A stretch of 64,000 bases of DNA from Acidobacteriota bacterium (GTDB lineage: Bacteria > Acidobacteriota > Terriglobia > Acidiferrales > UBA7541). This document shows, in pieces, positions 24,966-33,815 of the stretch. Made by a program: the position numbers and the translations under genes. The first letter of the stretch is position 1; every line of letters begins with the position of its first letter. The notes under the pieces are model-generated. The model worked only from the letters and a program-made list of their open reading frames with translations. It was not told where the DNA came from and searched no databases. The stretch is from NCBI GenBank assembly GCA_003223245.1, contig QHYI01000115.1, forward strand, positions 38,666-102,665, given 5' to 3'.

Positions 24966-27623
24966 TTGCAAATCCGGGTCCAACGAGGGTTTTTTACTTC
25001 CACTATCGGCCTGACGATTCTTGGGATTTTCTTCGGAATTTTCGTCATCGCCGGCGGAATCTTCACGTACAACTACATGAAATACTCGCGCATGATTGAT
25101 GCGCGCCTGTCTGGCAACATCCTGCAAAACACCACTCAGATTTTCTCGGCGCCCGAGCACATTTCCGCAGCAGAAGCCTGGGGACCCGATGACCTGGTCG
25201 ATTATTTGACGCGCGTGGGCTACCGGCCGGAAGCCGATCCCAACGCGCTGGGGCAATTCACCGTGCAGGGGAATACGGTGGACATCCGTCCGTCGAATCT
25301 GTCGTATTTTGGCGGGAAGAACGCGCTGGCCGTGCAATTTCGCGGGAAGAGCGTTCGCAGCATTCGGCCGCTCGAGGGCGGGCCGGAAATGGACACGGCG
25401 GAAATCGAGCCGGAATTAATTACCAATCTTTTTGACAGCGCGCGCGAAAAACGCCGGCCGGTGCGTTACGAAGATCTCCCGGTCATGCTGGTGGACGCCA
25501 TTCTTTCGGCGGAGGACAAGCGCTTTTTCGAGCATGGCGGATTTGATTTCATCCGCATCGTGGGCGCGGCTTGGGCGGACATCCGCCATACCAGCCAGCA
25601 CTATCAGGGCGCCAGCACCATCACTATGCAAGTGGCGCGAACCTTCTTTCTTTCCACAGACCGCAACTGGCGGCGCAAGCTGGCCGAGGCCCTGATTTCG
25701 CTGGAGTTGGAGCAGCGCTTCAGCAAGCAAAAAATCTTTGAGATGTACGCGAATGAAGTGTACCTGGGCAATCGCGGCAGCTTCGGGATTCGCGGCTTCT
25801 CCGAAGCCAGTGTGGCGTACTTCGGGAAAGACATGCGCGAGTTGGCGCTTCCGGAATGCGCCTACCTGGCGGGAATCATCCGCGCGCCCAATTACTATTC
25901 TTCGGCGGACCGGCATCCGGAGCGCGGTGTGCAAGCGCGCGATCGCGTGCTCACGCAAATGCTGGAGAACAAATACATCACCGCCCAGGATGTGGAAGAT
26001 GCGAAGAAGGAGCCTCTGAAAATCATCCATGCCGCGACTTCGGGAAGAGAAGCCCCGTATTTCGTGGACATGGTGAAAGACCACCTGCTGGACAAATACT
26101 CGGAAAACCAGCTCTTGAGTGAAAACTTCCGCGTGTACACCACGCTGGACCCGGCGCTGGAGCGCGACGCAGTCGCGGCGGTGGAAGCAGGGATGAAGAA
26201 CGTGGACACGCTGCTAGCGAAGAGATATGAGAAGTGGAAGAAGGAGCTGGCAAAGAAGGGAAGCAACGAACCGGTTCCCGAGGCGCAAGCGGCGCTGGTA
26301 GCGCTCGATCCACGGAATGGGGAGATTAAAGCGCTTGTCGGCGGAAGAGATTACGGGCAGAGCCAGCTCAATCACGCCTTGGCGCACCGCCAGCCGGGAT
26401 CCGTCTTCAAGCCGTTTGTGTATGCGGCGGCGTTTGACAATGCCGTGGATAACGTGCAGCCCATTGTCACCCCCGCGACGACCGTCGACGACGAACCCAC
26501 AACATTTGAGTTCGACGGCAAACCATATACCCCCAACAATTATAGCGAAAGATTCATGGGGCACGTGACCATTCGCGACGCGCTGACGAACTCTCTGAAC
26601 GTGGCTACTGTCAAGGTGGCGGAGCTCATCGGCTACGGTCGCGTCGTGCAAATCGCCCAGCAGATGGGATTGGGTTCAAACATTCGGCCGACCCCGGCAG
26701 TAGCGCTTGGCGCTTACGAGATGACCCCAGTGGACGTGGCTGCGGGCTACACCGCCTTTGCTACCGTGGGTACGCGCGCTGAGCCGCAATTCATCCGCAG
26801 CGTGGTGAAGTCCAACGGAGAAGTCCTCGAGAAATTCACGCCGCAAACCCATCCCGTCTTGGATCCGCGCGTGGCGTTTCTTGTCGATAGCGTATTGAAG
26901 GACGTTTTGAACCGCGGCACGGGCGCAGCTGTGAGGGCGCGTGGGTTTACCTTGCCGGCCGCGGGGAAAACGGGAACTTCGCGAGACGGCTGGTTCGCGG
27001 GCTTCACGTCCAATCTGCTGTGCGTCGTGTGGATTGGCTTTGACGACAATCGCGACCTGGGGATTACCGGCGGCGTCGCGGATGCGCCGATCTGGGCTGA
27101 CTTCATGATGAAGGCGACATCGATGTCGCCCTATCGCGACGTGAAGGATTTCAGCATGCCGGATGGCGTGCAGTCGGTCGTGATTGACCCGGAATCCTTG
27201 CAACTGGCCACCCCGAACTGCCCCACCACCCGCGAGGAAGTTTATGTGGCCGGTTCGGCACCGACCGATTTCTGCGAGCTTCACGGCGGGCACGGCACAA
27301 TCACCTCAACAGGTTCGGTGCTGTCGCAAATTTTCGGCGGGCAACCCAAGACGCAAGCCGATACTAACGGGCAGGTGGTGATGAAGTCCGATCCCAACCG
27401 CCCGCCGGATGCGACGGGCCAACCCGGGCAGCCCGCGGAGCCGTCCGCTGACAATGGCGACAAGAAAAAGAACCCTTTGCACAAAATATTTGGTATCTTT
27501 GGAAACCCAAGCCGGAGAAGGGAGATTCGCCATGAGCCGCACTGGAATGGCGTTTCCTGCAGCAGCTCTCCTCCTGAGTTTTACCGTTCCCGCAGCAGCA
27601 CAATCCCCATCCCTGATAGATAA
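24966..27623 (+). CDS. mrcB: Class A penicillin-binding protein (bifunctional peptidoglycan synthase)
   Basis: About 885 residues. One N-terminal helix, then a small UB2H-like domain (IFSAPEHISA to YLTRVGYRP, as in PBP1B), a GT51 glycosyltransferase domain (EDKRFFEHGGFD with catalytic Glu183, GASTITMQ) and a transpeptidase domain with S478-V-F-K481, S542-L-N and K667-T-G. It polymerises and cross-links peptidoglycan in the periplasm. TTG 24966 was chosen because GGGGAGA lies six bases upstream and the conserved N-terminus (QIRVQRGFFTS) starts there; ATG 24852 is the longer alternative. The last ~30 residues overlap the next gene by 92 bp in another frame and look non-native, as if the original stop was lost. 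Confidence 0.94.
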   Translation: MQIRVQRGFFTSTIGLTILGIFFGIFVIAGGIFTYNYMKYSRMIDARLSGNILQNTTQIFSAPEHISAAEAWGPDDLVDYLTRVGYRPEADPNALGQFTVQGNTVDIRPSNLSYFGGKNALAVQFRGKSVRSIRPLEGGPEMDTAEIEPELITNLFDSAREKRRPVRYEDLPVMLVDAILSAEDKRFFEHGGFDFIRIVGAAWADIRHTSQHYQGASTITMQVARTFFLSTDRNWRRKLAEALISLELEQRFSKQKIFEMYANEVYLGNRGSFGIRGFSEASVAYFGKDMRELALPECAYLAGIIRAPNYYSSADRHPERGVQARDRVLTQMLENKYITAQDVEDAKKEPLKIIHAATSGREAPYFVDMVKDHLLDKYSENQLLSENFRVYTTLDPALERDAVAAVEAGMKNVDTLLAKRYEKWKKELAKKGSNEPVPEAQAALVALDPRNGEIKALVGGRDYGQSQLNHALAHRQPGSVFKPFVYAAAFDNAVDNVQPIVTPATTVDDEPTTFEFDGKPYTPNNYSERFMGHVTIRDALTNSLNVATVKVAELIGYGRVVQIAQQMGLGSNIRPTPAVALGAYEMTPVDVAAGYTAFATVGTRAEPQFIRSVVKSNGEVLEKFTPQTHPVLDPRVAFLVDSVLKDVLNRGTGAAVRARGFTLPAAGKTGTSRDGWFAGFTSNLLCVVWIGFDDNRDLGITGGVADAPIWADFMMKATSMSPYRDVKDFSMPDGVQSVVIDPESLQLATPNCPTTREEVYVAGSAPTDFCELHGGHGTITSTGSVLSQIFGGQPKTQADTNGQVVMKSDPNRPPDATGQPGQPAEPSADNGDKKKNPLHKIFGIFGNPSRRREIRHEPHWNGVSCSSSPPEFYRSRSSTIPIPDR

Positions 27624-28380
27624 ACCCGCCAGTTCGCCCGTGACGCCGTATGTACCTCAAGCGCAGGCAGCATCTCCTGCCCAGACTTCATCCGCTGGGG
27701 TTCGCCCAGATCTCACCGACGAGCAAATGGCTGACCTCTACATGGCGCGGAAGGAATACCGGGAAGCATCGCAGCTTTACAAGCGCCTTACCGAGCAAGA
27801 TCCGAAGAACGCAGTCTATCTCAATAAACTGGGGATCTCTTTGCATCAGCAAGCGGCGCTAGGACCGGCGTTGAAGTATTACGAACGAGCAGTCAAGGTT
27901 GATCCTGGTTATGCCGACGCGCAAAACAATATTGGAACGATTTACTATCAGCGGAAAAAATACGGAAAAGCGATCAAGGCCTACCAAAAGGCGATTGCCA
28001 TGCGCAATGACATGCCCATCTTGTACAGCAACCTGGCCTATGCCTATTTTGAAGAGAAGAAATACGAGCAGGCCATCGCTTCGTTCCGGCAGGCATTGGC
28101 ACTGGACCCCCAACTCTTCGAGCACAACAGTTCGAGGAACGGTTCCATTCTGCAGGACCGCACCGTGGGGGATCGTGGCAAGTTCTATTTCCTGCTGGCC
28201 AAATCCTACGCCGAAGCGGGCAACCTGGAGCGTTGCCTGATCTATTTGCGCAAGGCTAAGGACGAAGGCTATAAGCAAATGGCTGCGATAAAACAGGATC
28301 CCTCCTTTGCAGCGGTCTTGAAGGATCCGGCGATCCAGGAGGTCTTGGCCCCCAGACCGGAAGACAACCCCCAACTCTAA
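27532..28380 (+). CDS. Secreted TPR-repeat protein
   Basis: A 282-residue exported protein: signal peptide (MSRTGMAFPAAALLLSFTVP, cleavage near AAAQ), a proline/alanine-rich linker to about residue 60, then four tetratricopeptide repeats (ADLYMARKEYREASQLYKRL, NKLGISLHQQAALGPALKYY, NNIGTIYYQRKKYGKAIKAY, SNLAYAYFEEKKYEQAIASF). ATG 27532 has AGAAGGGAG upstream and lies inside the 3' end of the penicillin-binding protein gene. It probably acts in the periplasm as a scaffold, possibly linked to peptidoglycan synthesis, by position only. Confidence 0.88.
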   Translation: MSRTGMAFPAAALLLSFTVPAAAQSPSLIDKPASSPVTPYVPQAQAASPAQTSSAGVRPDLTDEQMADLYMARKEYREASQLYKRLTEQDPKNAVYLNKLGISLHQQAALGPALKYYERAVKVDPGYADAQNNIGTIYYQRKKYGKAIKAYQKAIAMRNDMPILYSNLAYAYFEEKKYEQAIASFRQALALDPQLFEHNSSRNGSILQDRTVGDRGKFYFLLAKSYAEAGNLERCLIYLRKAKDEGYKQMAAIKQDPSFAAVLKDPAIQEVLAPRPEDNPQL

Positions 28381-28586
28381 GGGTTCTGTCTTTCTCAAAG
28401 TGAGTGTCCGAGATCGCGACAGCTCTATCCCTGATTCGAGCAGAATCAGGCCTCATTTCGCGGCGCAAACGTCTCTAACTCATTTTGTTTGTGTGACTTA
28501 TCTCAAGCGTTAAAAAGGTTTGGAAGTTGCTCATCTCGCTGGCGGTTGGGTGTAGCTTGGAAAGGTAAGATTCCTGGGGGCTTTCC

Positions 28587-29048
28587 ATGAAAAAGATCGA
28601 CCGCATCCGAGAAAGGGTCACCATTCCCCCGACTTCTGTTTACTTGTCCAAAATGCACGACGCGGGCTGGCGCCTGGTGGCGCTTGAGTGGGAGCGCGAA
28701 ATCGAATTCTCCGGCGAGCCACCCGCAGGGCCGGAGGCCGAAGCCGGCACCGAAGAAATCCCCTTTGGCTTGCGCATTGCTTCCGACTGCCGCCATCTCG
28801 AAGACGATCCCCTGGAGACGCAGACGCTCAAGTTCCTCGCGGAAATGGTGGTTCAGGACGTGTCGTTCCGCAGCATGGCCGACGCTCTCAATGCTCGCGA
28901 ACACCGCACTCGTGACGGCCACCCATGGACCGCCGCCAGCGTTTTCAAGCTGATTCCGCGCCTAATTGAGATCGCGCCGCGCCTTCTTTCCGGCGCTGAG
29001 TGGGAGTCCCGCAAAAAGCAGCTCACGCGAGTTGCCTGGAACTCGTGA
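28587..29048 (+). CDS. Conserved hypothetical protein with recombinase-like C-terminus
   Basis: A 153-residue soluble protein. The C-terminal part (SFRSMADALNAREHRTRDGH and WTAASVFKLIPRLIE) resembles the small DNA-binding module found after the catalytic domain of serine recombinases, where a rule about arg-rich target reading and a helix pair occurs; there is no catalytic domain here. It may bind DNA, but this is a pattern judgement. ATG 28587 follows CTGGGGG. It stands alone between TPR genes. Confidence 0.55.
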   Translation: MKKIDRIRERVTIPPTSVYLSKMHDAGWRLVALEWEREIEFSGEPPAGPEAEAGTEEIPFGLRIASDCRHLEDDPLETQTLKFLAEMVVQDVSFRSMADALNAREHRTRDGHPWTAASVFKLIPRLIEIAPRLLSGAEWESRKKQLTRVAWNS

Positions 29049-29163
29049 GGTTTTTGAGTTTTCCCGGAATCGCGGTTCTAGCCAATCTGTCATTCCGCTA
29101 GGTCCGCGCAGCGGTGCACACTGCAACCAAAGGCGCGGTTCCCTCTGTTACAATGCAAGCAAG

Positions 29164-30936
29164 ATGGCGCGCACCCTTGGAAGGACGCGTTTTGGTGAAC
29201 TCCTCGTCAAAGTACTACTCGTTTCCCTGATGGCCGCAGCGGTTTGCGCGGCGCAACAAACGGTGCCATCGGGACAAACGCCTGCCGCCACCGGGCGAGC
29301 TTCGGCAAATTCACAAAAAATCTACGTGGTCCTGCCGTTCGAGAATGCCGGGGCACCCGGGAAACTCGATTGGCTGAGCGAAGGCCTGGAAGAGCTGACG
29401 ATTGAGCGCCTCACGGCCGCCGGGGAACAAGTCTTCTCGCATGCCGGGAGAGCCGCTGAGCTGGAGCGCTACGGCTTGCCGACGGGTTCGACGTTCAGCC
29501 GCGCGACCATGCTGCGCGTCGCAGAAGACCTGGACGCGGATTACGTCATCTACGGGAAATACGCCGCCAAAGGAACGGCGCTCACCCTCGAGATGCGCAT
29601 CCTCAGTATGAATCCACTTGCGCTGCGCCCGCCGGTGCTCGAAAGCGGCCCGCTGGAATCGCTCATGGAAACGCATACGCGTCTGCTGTGGAGGACACTT
29701 TCTTCTGCGAATGCCCATTACCCGTTGAGCCTCGCGGATTTCACCAAGCGCCAGCGGCCGCTGCGGATGGATGCGTTCGAGCAGTACGCGCGCGGGATAC
29801 AAGCCGCAGATCCTCAGGCCAAGCTCACCCAACTGCACGAAGCGGCGCGTTTGGAACCCGACTGGCTGGATCCGATTTTTGCGTTGGGTGAAGCCTATTA
29901 TGCCAAGAAGGACTACAACGCTGCCCTCGCGTGGTTCTTCAAAATTCCCAAAACCTATGACCGCTATGCTGAGGCTCTGTTTTACGGCGGAGTCTGTCGC
30001 TTGCAATTAAACCAAGACGACCTCGCCGAGGACAATTTCCATACCCTGCAAGAAGCTTTGAAGAGCACCACGGCAACCGGGGCCGACCTGCCCGAGGTGC
30101 TGAATGATCTTGCGATTGCGCAGGCCCGGCAGGGTAAAGTGGCCGCCGCGCAAGCCATCTTGCGCCGCGCCGCGCAGCTGGCTCCGGGAGAGGACGACTA
30201 TTCTTTTAATCTAGGCTTGCTCGCTCTGCAAGGCGGTGACGCGGGAGCCGCCGCAGACTATTTTCGCGAAGCCGCTGAGCGCGAGCCGGACAGCGCCGAA
30301 GACCGCGCGCTGCTCATTCTGTCTCTGGAAAAAGCGGATAAAAATGCAGAGGCCGACCAGGAGCGCGAAGGGGCAAAAGAAGCTTTCGGACCGAACGGCT
30401 TGCCGGTGATTCGGTTGGACGAAGCATCAGACAAAAAGAATGAGACGCTGGCGCGGCTCACTCGGATCAAGACGGAGTTGGATGTAAGCGGGCTCCGCGC
30501 GGAACCTGTGGAGGCCCCGGTTAGCGCTTCCTCCGCACCCGGCGGGAGTGAAACTTCTGCCGTGCGCCTTCGTAAGGGAAGGCAGGAACTCTCAGCCGGG
30601 AATATGGCCGGCGCCGAGAAAGAATTTCGAGCCGTGCTTGCCTCCGATGCTGGGAACGCCGCGGCGCATCGCGGCTTGGGAGAAATCGCGCGCCGCCAAG
30701 GCAAAATGGAGGATGCCGTGAAGGAATTGCAAGCATCGCTGGCGACGCGCGACTCCGCGGAAGTGCGCACGATGCTGGCGAAAATCTATTTGGATCAGAA
30801 GAAGCCTGAACTGGCGCGCGCAGAGGCGGAGAAAGCCGTGAAGCTCGCCCCCAATTATGCGGAGGCGAAGCAATTGCTGGAGCGCTTGCAGAATTTCAAG
30901 TCCGCCGAAAAAAAACCGGGCGGGGGTGCGCCGTGA
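29164..30936 (+). CDS. Secreted TPR protein with TolB/FlgO-like N-terminal domain
   Basis: About 590 residues. A signal sequence (LLVKVLLVSLMAAAVCA) is followed by IYVVLPFENAGAPGKLDWLS, the start of a TolB-N/FlgO-like fold that continues to about residue 180 (DLDADYVIYGKY). The rest holds at least seven tetratricopeptide repeats in two blocks separated by a charged linker near 440-470. ATG 29164 begins a proper signal peptide; the frame is open to 28966 but not protein-like there. Its TGA overlaps the GTG of the NfeD gene, so it heads a chain of coupled genes (nfeD, slipin, SPOR, lnt). The role is probably periplasmic scaffolding. Confidence 0.85.
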   Translation: MARTLGRTRFGELLVKVLLVSLMAAAVCAAQQTVPSGQTPAATGRASANSQKIYVVLPFENAGAPGKLDWLSEGLEELTIERLTAAGEQVFSHAGRAAELERYGLPTGSTFSRATMLRVAEDLDADYVIYGKYAAKGTALTLEMRILSMNPLALRPPVLESGPLESLMETHTRLLWRTLSSANAHYPLSLADFTKRQRPLRMDAFEQYARGIQAADPQAKLTQLHEAARLEPDWLDPIFALGEAYYAKKDYNAALAWFFKIPKTYDRYAEALFYGGVCRLQLNQDDLAEDNFHTLQEALKSTTATGADLPEVLNDLAIAQARQGKVAAAQAILRRAAQLAPGEDDYSFNLGLLALQGGDAGAAADYFREAAEREPDSAEDRALLILSLEKADKNAEADQEREGAKEAFGPNGLPVIRLDEASDKKNETLARLTRIKTELDVSGLRAEPVEAPVSASSAPGGSETSAVRLRKGRQELSAGNMAGAEKEFRAVLASDAGNAAAHRGLGEIARRQGKMEDAVKELQASLATRDSAEVRTMLAKIYLDQKKPELARAEAEKAVKLAPNYAEAKQLLERLQNFKSAEKKPGGGAP

Positions 30937-32330
30937 GCGCGGTATGGCGATCGCGCAAAGAGGTTTTTCGTTTTGGGTCGGTTTGGCCCGCTGCTCTGGC
31001 TTTGGTTTTTTGGGCGCTTTGCGCCATTCCAAGCATGTCTCTGCCGCCGTCTCCGAGCGCCGGGGAACGATCGGGCGGTCCATTCGTGCTGGAACTGAAA
31101 CTCGATGGAGAAGTGGAACCGATCCTGGCGACGTACATCGATGAGGGGCTCGCCGATGCAGCGCAGCGGCAGGCATCGCTGGTGTTGATCACCATGGATA
31201 CGCCCGGCGGGCTGAGCGACTCGATGAAGGACATCATTCAGCACATTCTTGCGTCGCCGGTGCCGGTGGCCGTGTACGTTTCGCCTACAGGTGCGCGCGG
31301 GGCTTCGGCGGGATTCTACATTCTTCTTTCGGCGGACATTGCCGCGATGGCCCCCGGCACGCACGCCGGCGCGGCATCCCCGATCATTGCGATTGGGGGC
31401 TTCCCCCAGCAAATTGACGAGGTTTTTCGCAAAAAAATCAATCAAGACGCCATGGCCTTTCTGCGAAGCTTCACGGTAAGGCGCGGGCGCAATCCGGAAC
31501 TGGCGGAGAAAGCCATCACCGAATCCAAAGCCTTCACAGAAAAGGAATGTTTGGAAGGCAAGATGATCGATTTGATCGTGAATTCATCCGACGAGCTGAT
31601 CCGGGAATTGGATGGGCGAACGATCACCCGGTTCGACGGCACAAAAGTGAGATTAGACCTGAAAAACGCGGTGCGCCAGCCGTTCGAATTGTCGGCGCGG
31701 CAAAAGTTTTTGGCGCGCATCGTTCAGCCTGATGTTTTCTTCGTGTTGCTGATTCTCGGCGTCCTCGGCCTATACACCGAGTTCACGCATCCCGGAGTGA
31801 TTGCGCCGGGAGTGATTGGCGGGATTTGCTTGATTCTGGCGCTGTACGCCATGCATTTTCTGCCGGTGAATCTGGCGGGGCTGCTTCTGATCGCGCTGTC
31901 GCTGGCGTTTTTCATTTTGGAAGCGAAAACGCCAAGCCATGGCGTGCTGGCCTTCGGCGGCGTGGTGTCAATGTTTTTAGGAGCGATCTTCCTGATTCGC
32001 TCGCCCCTGACCGCGGGCGGGGTGAGTCTCGGCGTGGCGTTTGCCGCTACCGTGCCGTTTGGGATTTTCGCCGTGGTGCTTATGAAATTGGTGCTGCGCT
32101 CACGAAAATGGAAAACGGCCACGGGGAGGGAGGAACTGATCGGAGCCAGCGGCATCGCAACGGATGGGCTAAAAGCAGGCGCCGAGGGAATGGTGCGCGT
32201 GCATGGAGAGCTTTGGCGGGCCGTGTCTTCGCAACCAGTAGCTGAAGGAAAATTTGTGCGCGTGATCAAGATCGAAGGATTGAAGCTGTACGTCGAGCCG
32301 GTAGAAGCGGCCAGCCCGGCGGTGAGATAG
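30933..32330 (+). CDS. nfeD: NfeD-type membrane serine protease (ClpP-class)
   Basis: A 465-residue protein with a signal sequence, an extracytoplasmic ClpP-like protease domain (about 50-250) with nucleophile S125 in GARGASAGFY and probable base lysine near 167-168, then four or five membrane helices and a C-terminal OB-like NfeD domain (TGREELIGASGIATDG onward). In archaea the relative 1510-N cleaves stomatin, whose gene lies directly downstream here too. GTG 30933 overlaps the preceding stop (GTGA). The pair nfeD/slipin is thought to act in membrane quality control. Confidence 0.93.
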   Translation: MSAVWRSRKEVFRFGSVWPAALALVFWALCAIPSMSLPPSPSAGERSGGPFVLELKLDGEVEPILATYIDEGLADAAQRQASLVLITMDTPGGLSDSMKDIIQHILASPVPVAVYVSPTGARGASAGFYILLSADIAAMAPGTHAGAASPIIAIGGFPQQIDEVFRKKINQDAMAFLRSFTVRRGRNPELAEKAITESKAFTEKECLEGKMIDLIVNSSDELIRELDGRTITRFDGTKVRLDLKNAVRQPFELSARQKFLARIVQPDVFFVLLILGVLGLYTEFTHPGVIAPGVIGGICLILALYAMHFLPVNLAGLLLIALSLAFFILEAKTPSHGVLAFGGVVSMFLGAIFLIRSPLTAGGVSLGVAFAATVPFGIFAVVLMKLVLRSRKWKTATGREELIGASGIATDGLKAGAEGMVRVHGELWRAVSSQPVAEGKFVRVIKIEGLKLYVEPVEAASPAVR

Positions 32331-32358
32331 AAAGCGTGTGTTCTCGAGGAGGAAGAAG

Positions 32359-33135
32359 ATGGAAATCGGTTTCGCGGGGATCGCGGTCATTGTCGGAATC
32401 GTGCTGATCTGGTTCTGGAATTCGATTTACATCATCAAAGAGTGGGAGCGCGGCGTGGTGCTGCGCCTTGGACGTTTGCTTCCCGTAGCCAAAGGAGCGG
32501 GGATCCGACTGGTGATGTGGCCCATTGAAACGCTCTACCGCATCAGTTTGCGGCTGGAAACGTTGGACGTTCCACCACAAGACATCATCACCCGCGACAA
32601 CGTTTCGGTGAAAGTGAACGCAGTGTGCTATTTCCGCGTTGTGGATGCGAATTTGGCGCTCTCCCAAGTGCAGAATTATCAGTACGCCACCTCGCAGCTC
32701 GCCCAGACCACCCTCCGGAGCGTCGTCGGGCAATTCGAATTGGACGAAATTCTGTCGCAGCGTGAAAAAGTGAACGCCAAGCTGCAGCTCATTCTGGACC
32801 AGGACACCGAACCCTGGGGAATCAAGGTCAGCAAAGTGGAGGTCAAGCAGGTCGATATTCCCGAGCAGATGCAGCGTGCCATCGCCAGACAAGCGGAAGC
32901 GGAGCGTGAGCGCCGCGCCAAGGTCATTCACGCGGACGGCGAGTTCGAAGCCTCCGCGAAGCTAGCGGATGCCGCGAAGGTACTGGAGACCCAGCCATCA
33001 GCGATTCAATTGCGATACTTGCAAACGCTTACGGAAATAGGTGTCGAGAAGAACACAACGATTGTGTTTCCCTTGCCCATCGATATTATTAACAAGTGGG
33101 TGCAGGCGTTAGGGGGCACGCAAAATAAGAAATGA
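32359..33135 (+). CDS. Slipin/stomatin-like SPFH protein
   Basis: A 258-residue band-7 protein: one N-terminal helix, then the SPFH domain (IKEWERGVVLRLGRL, ISLRLETLDVPPQDIITRDN, LRSVVGQFELDEILSQRE) and a coiled-coil/oligomerisation tail (AERERRAKVIHADGEFEAS). It assembles in membranes and is the presumed substrate of the adjacent NfeD protease. ATG 32359 has GAGGAGGAAG upstream; a GTG seven codons earlier (32338) lies before that ribosome site. The 3' end overlaps the SPOR gene (ATGA). Confidence 0.94.
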   Translation: MEIGFAGIAVIVGIVLIWFWNSIYIIKEWERGVVLRLGRLLPVAKGAGIRLVMWPIETLYRISLRLETLDVPPQDIITRDNVSVKVNAVCYFRVVDANLALSQVQNYQYATSQLAQTTLRSVVGQFELDEILSQREKVNAKLQLILDQDTEPWGIKVSKVEVKQVDIPEQMQRAIARQAEAERERRAKVIHADGEFEASAKLADAAKVLETQPSAIQLRYLQTLTEIGVEKNTTIVFPLPIDIINKWVQALGGTQNKK

Positions 33136-33815
33136 GTTATGGAGGACAACGGGGCGCCGGTGAGCGCGTACTCGAAGGCCGTCACGTCATTGGGTTGTTC
33201 CTGGCGGTGATTTTGCTTTCGGGGCTGTTCTTTACGCTCGGATACGTCATGGGTTTGCACCAGTCGGAAGCCGAAGCGAGCGCTGACGTTTCGCCCGCGA
33301 AGCCGGACCTGCGCAATGCTTCAAAGCCAGATGCCATCTCAAAACGCACGCAAAAAGGCGCTCCAACGGATTCCTCCACGAATACAGGAGCGCCAGACAG
33401 TTCGGAATGGGAGTTTTATCACGCCGGCGAGAAAAATAAGAAAGAAGACCTGCTCAAGCCTGCTCCCGCTGTTCCCAGGCCGTCCTCTAAAACCGAGCCG
33501 GTGCTGGTCAAGTCCCCCGCGGCGTCGCGTGCCGCGAATCCAGGTCCGGCAAAAACTCCAAAAGCTTCCAATACGCTTGCTACGCCAGTCGGCACATATT
33601 CCCTGCAGGTCGCCGCGATGAGCAAGGAAGCAGACGCGTTGGACCTCGCCAAGCTTTTGCAGAAGAAAAGGTTTCCAGCCTATGTGCTTTCGCCGCACGG
33701 CGACAAAGACAAATTTTACCGCGTGCAAGTGGGCCCCTACGCGGACTGGAAGGCCACCGACGTTGCGCGAAAGGGGCTTGATGCTGCCGGTTTCAAAGCC
33801 TTCGTGAAGCACTGA
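33132..33815 (+). CDS. SPOR-domain protein
   Basis: A 227-residue bitopic protein: a short cytoplasmic start, a membrane helix (VIGLFLAVILLSGLFFTLGY), a long Lys/Pro/Ala/Ser-rich periplasmic linker (about 45-150) and a C-terminal SPOR domain (GTYSLQVAAMSKEADA to FYRVQVGPY). SPOR domains bind peptidoglycan stripped of stem peptides at the division site. Overlaps of four bases with slipin upstream and one base with lnt downstream show tight translational coupling. Confidence 0.92.
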   Translation: MSYGGQRGAGERVLEGRHVIGLFLAVILLSGLFFTLGYVMGLHQSEAEASADVSPAKPDLRNASKPDAISKRTQKGAPTDSSTNTGAPDSSEWEFYHAGEKNKKEDLLKPAPAVPRPSSKTEPVLVKSPAASRAANPGPAKTPKASNTLATPVGTYSLQVAAMSKEADALDLAKLLQKKRFPAYVLSPHGDKDKFYRVQVGPYADWKATDVARKGLDAAGFKAFVKH

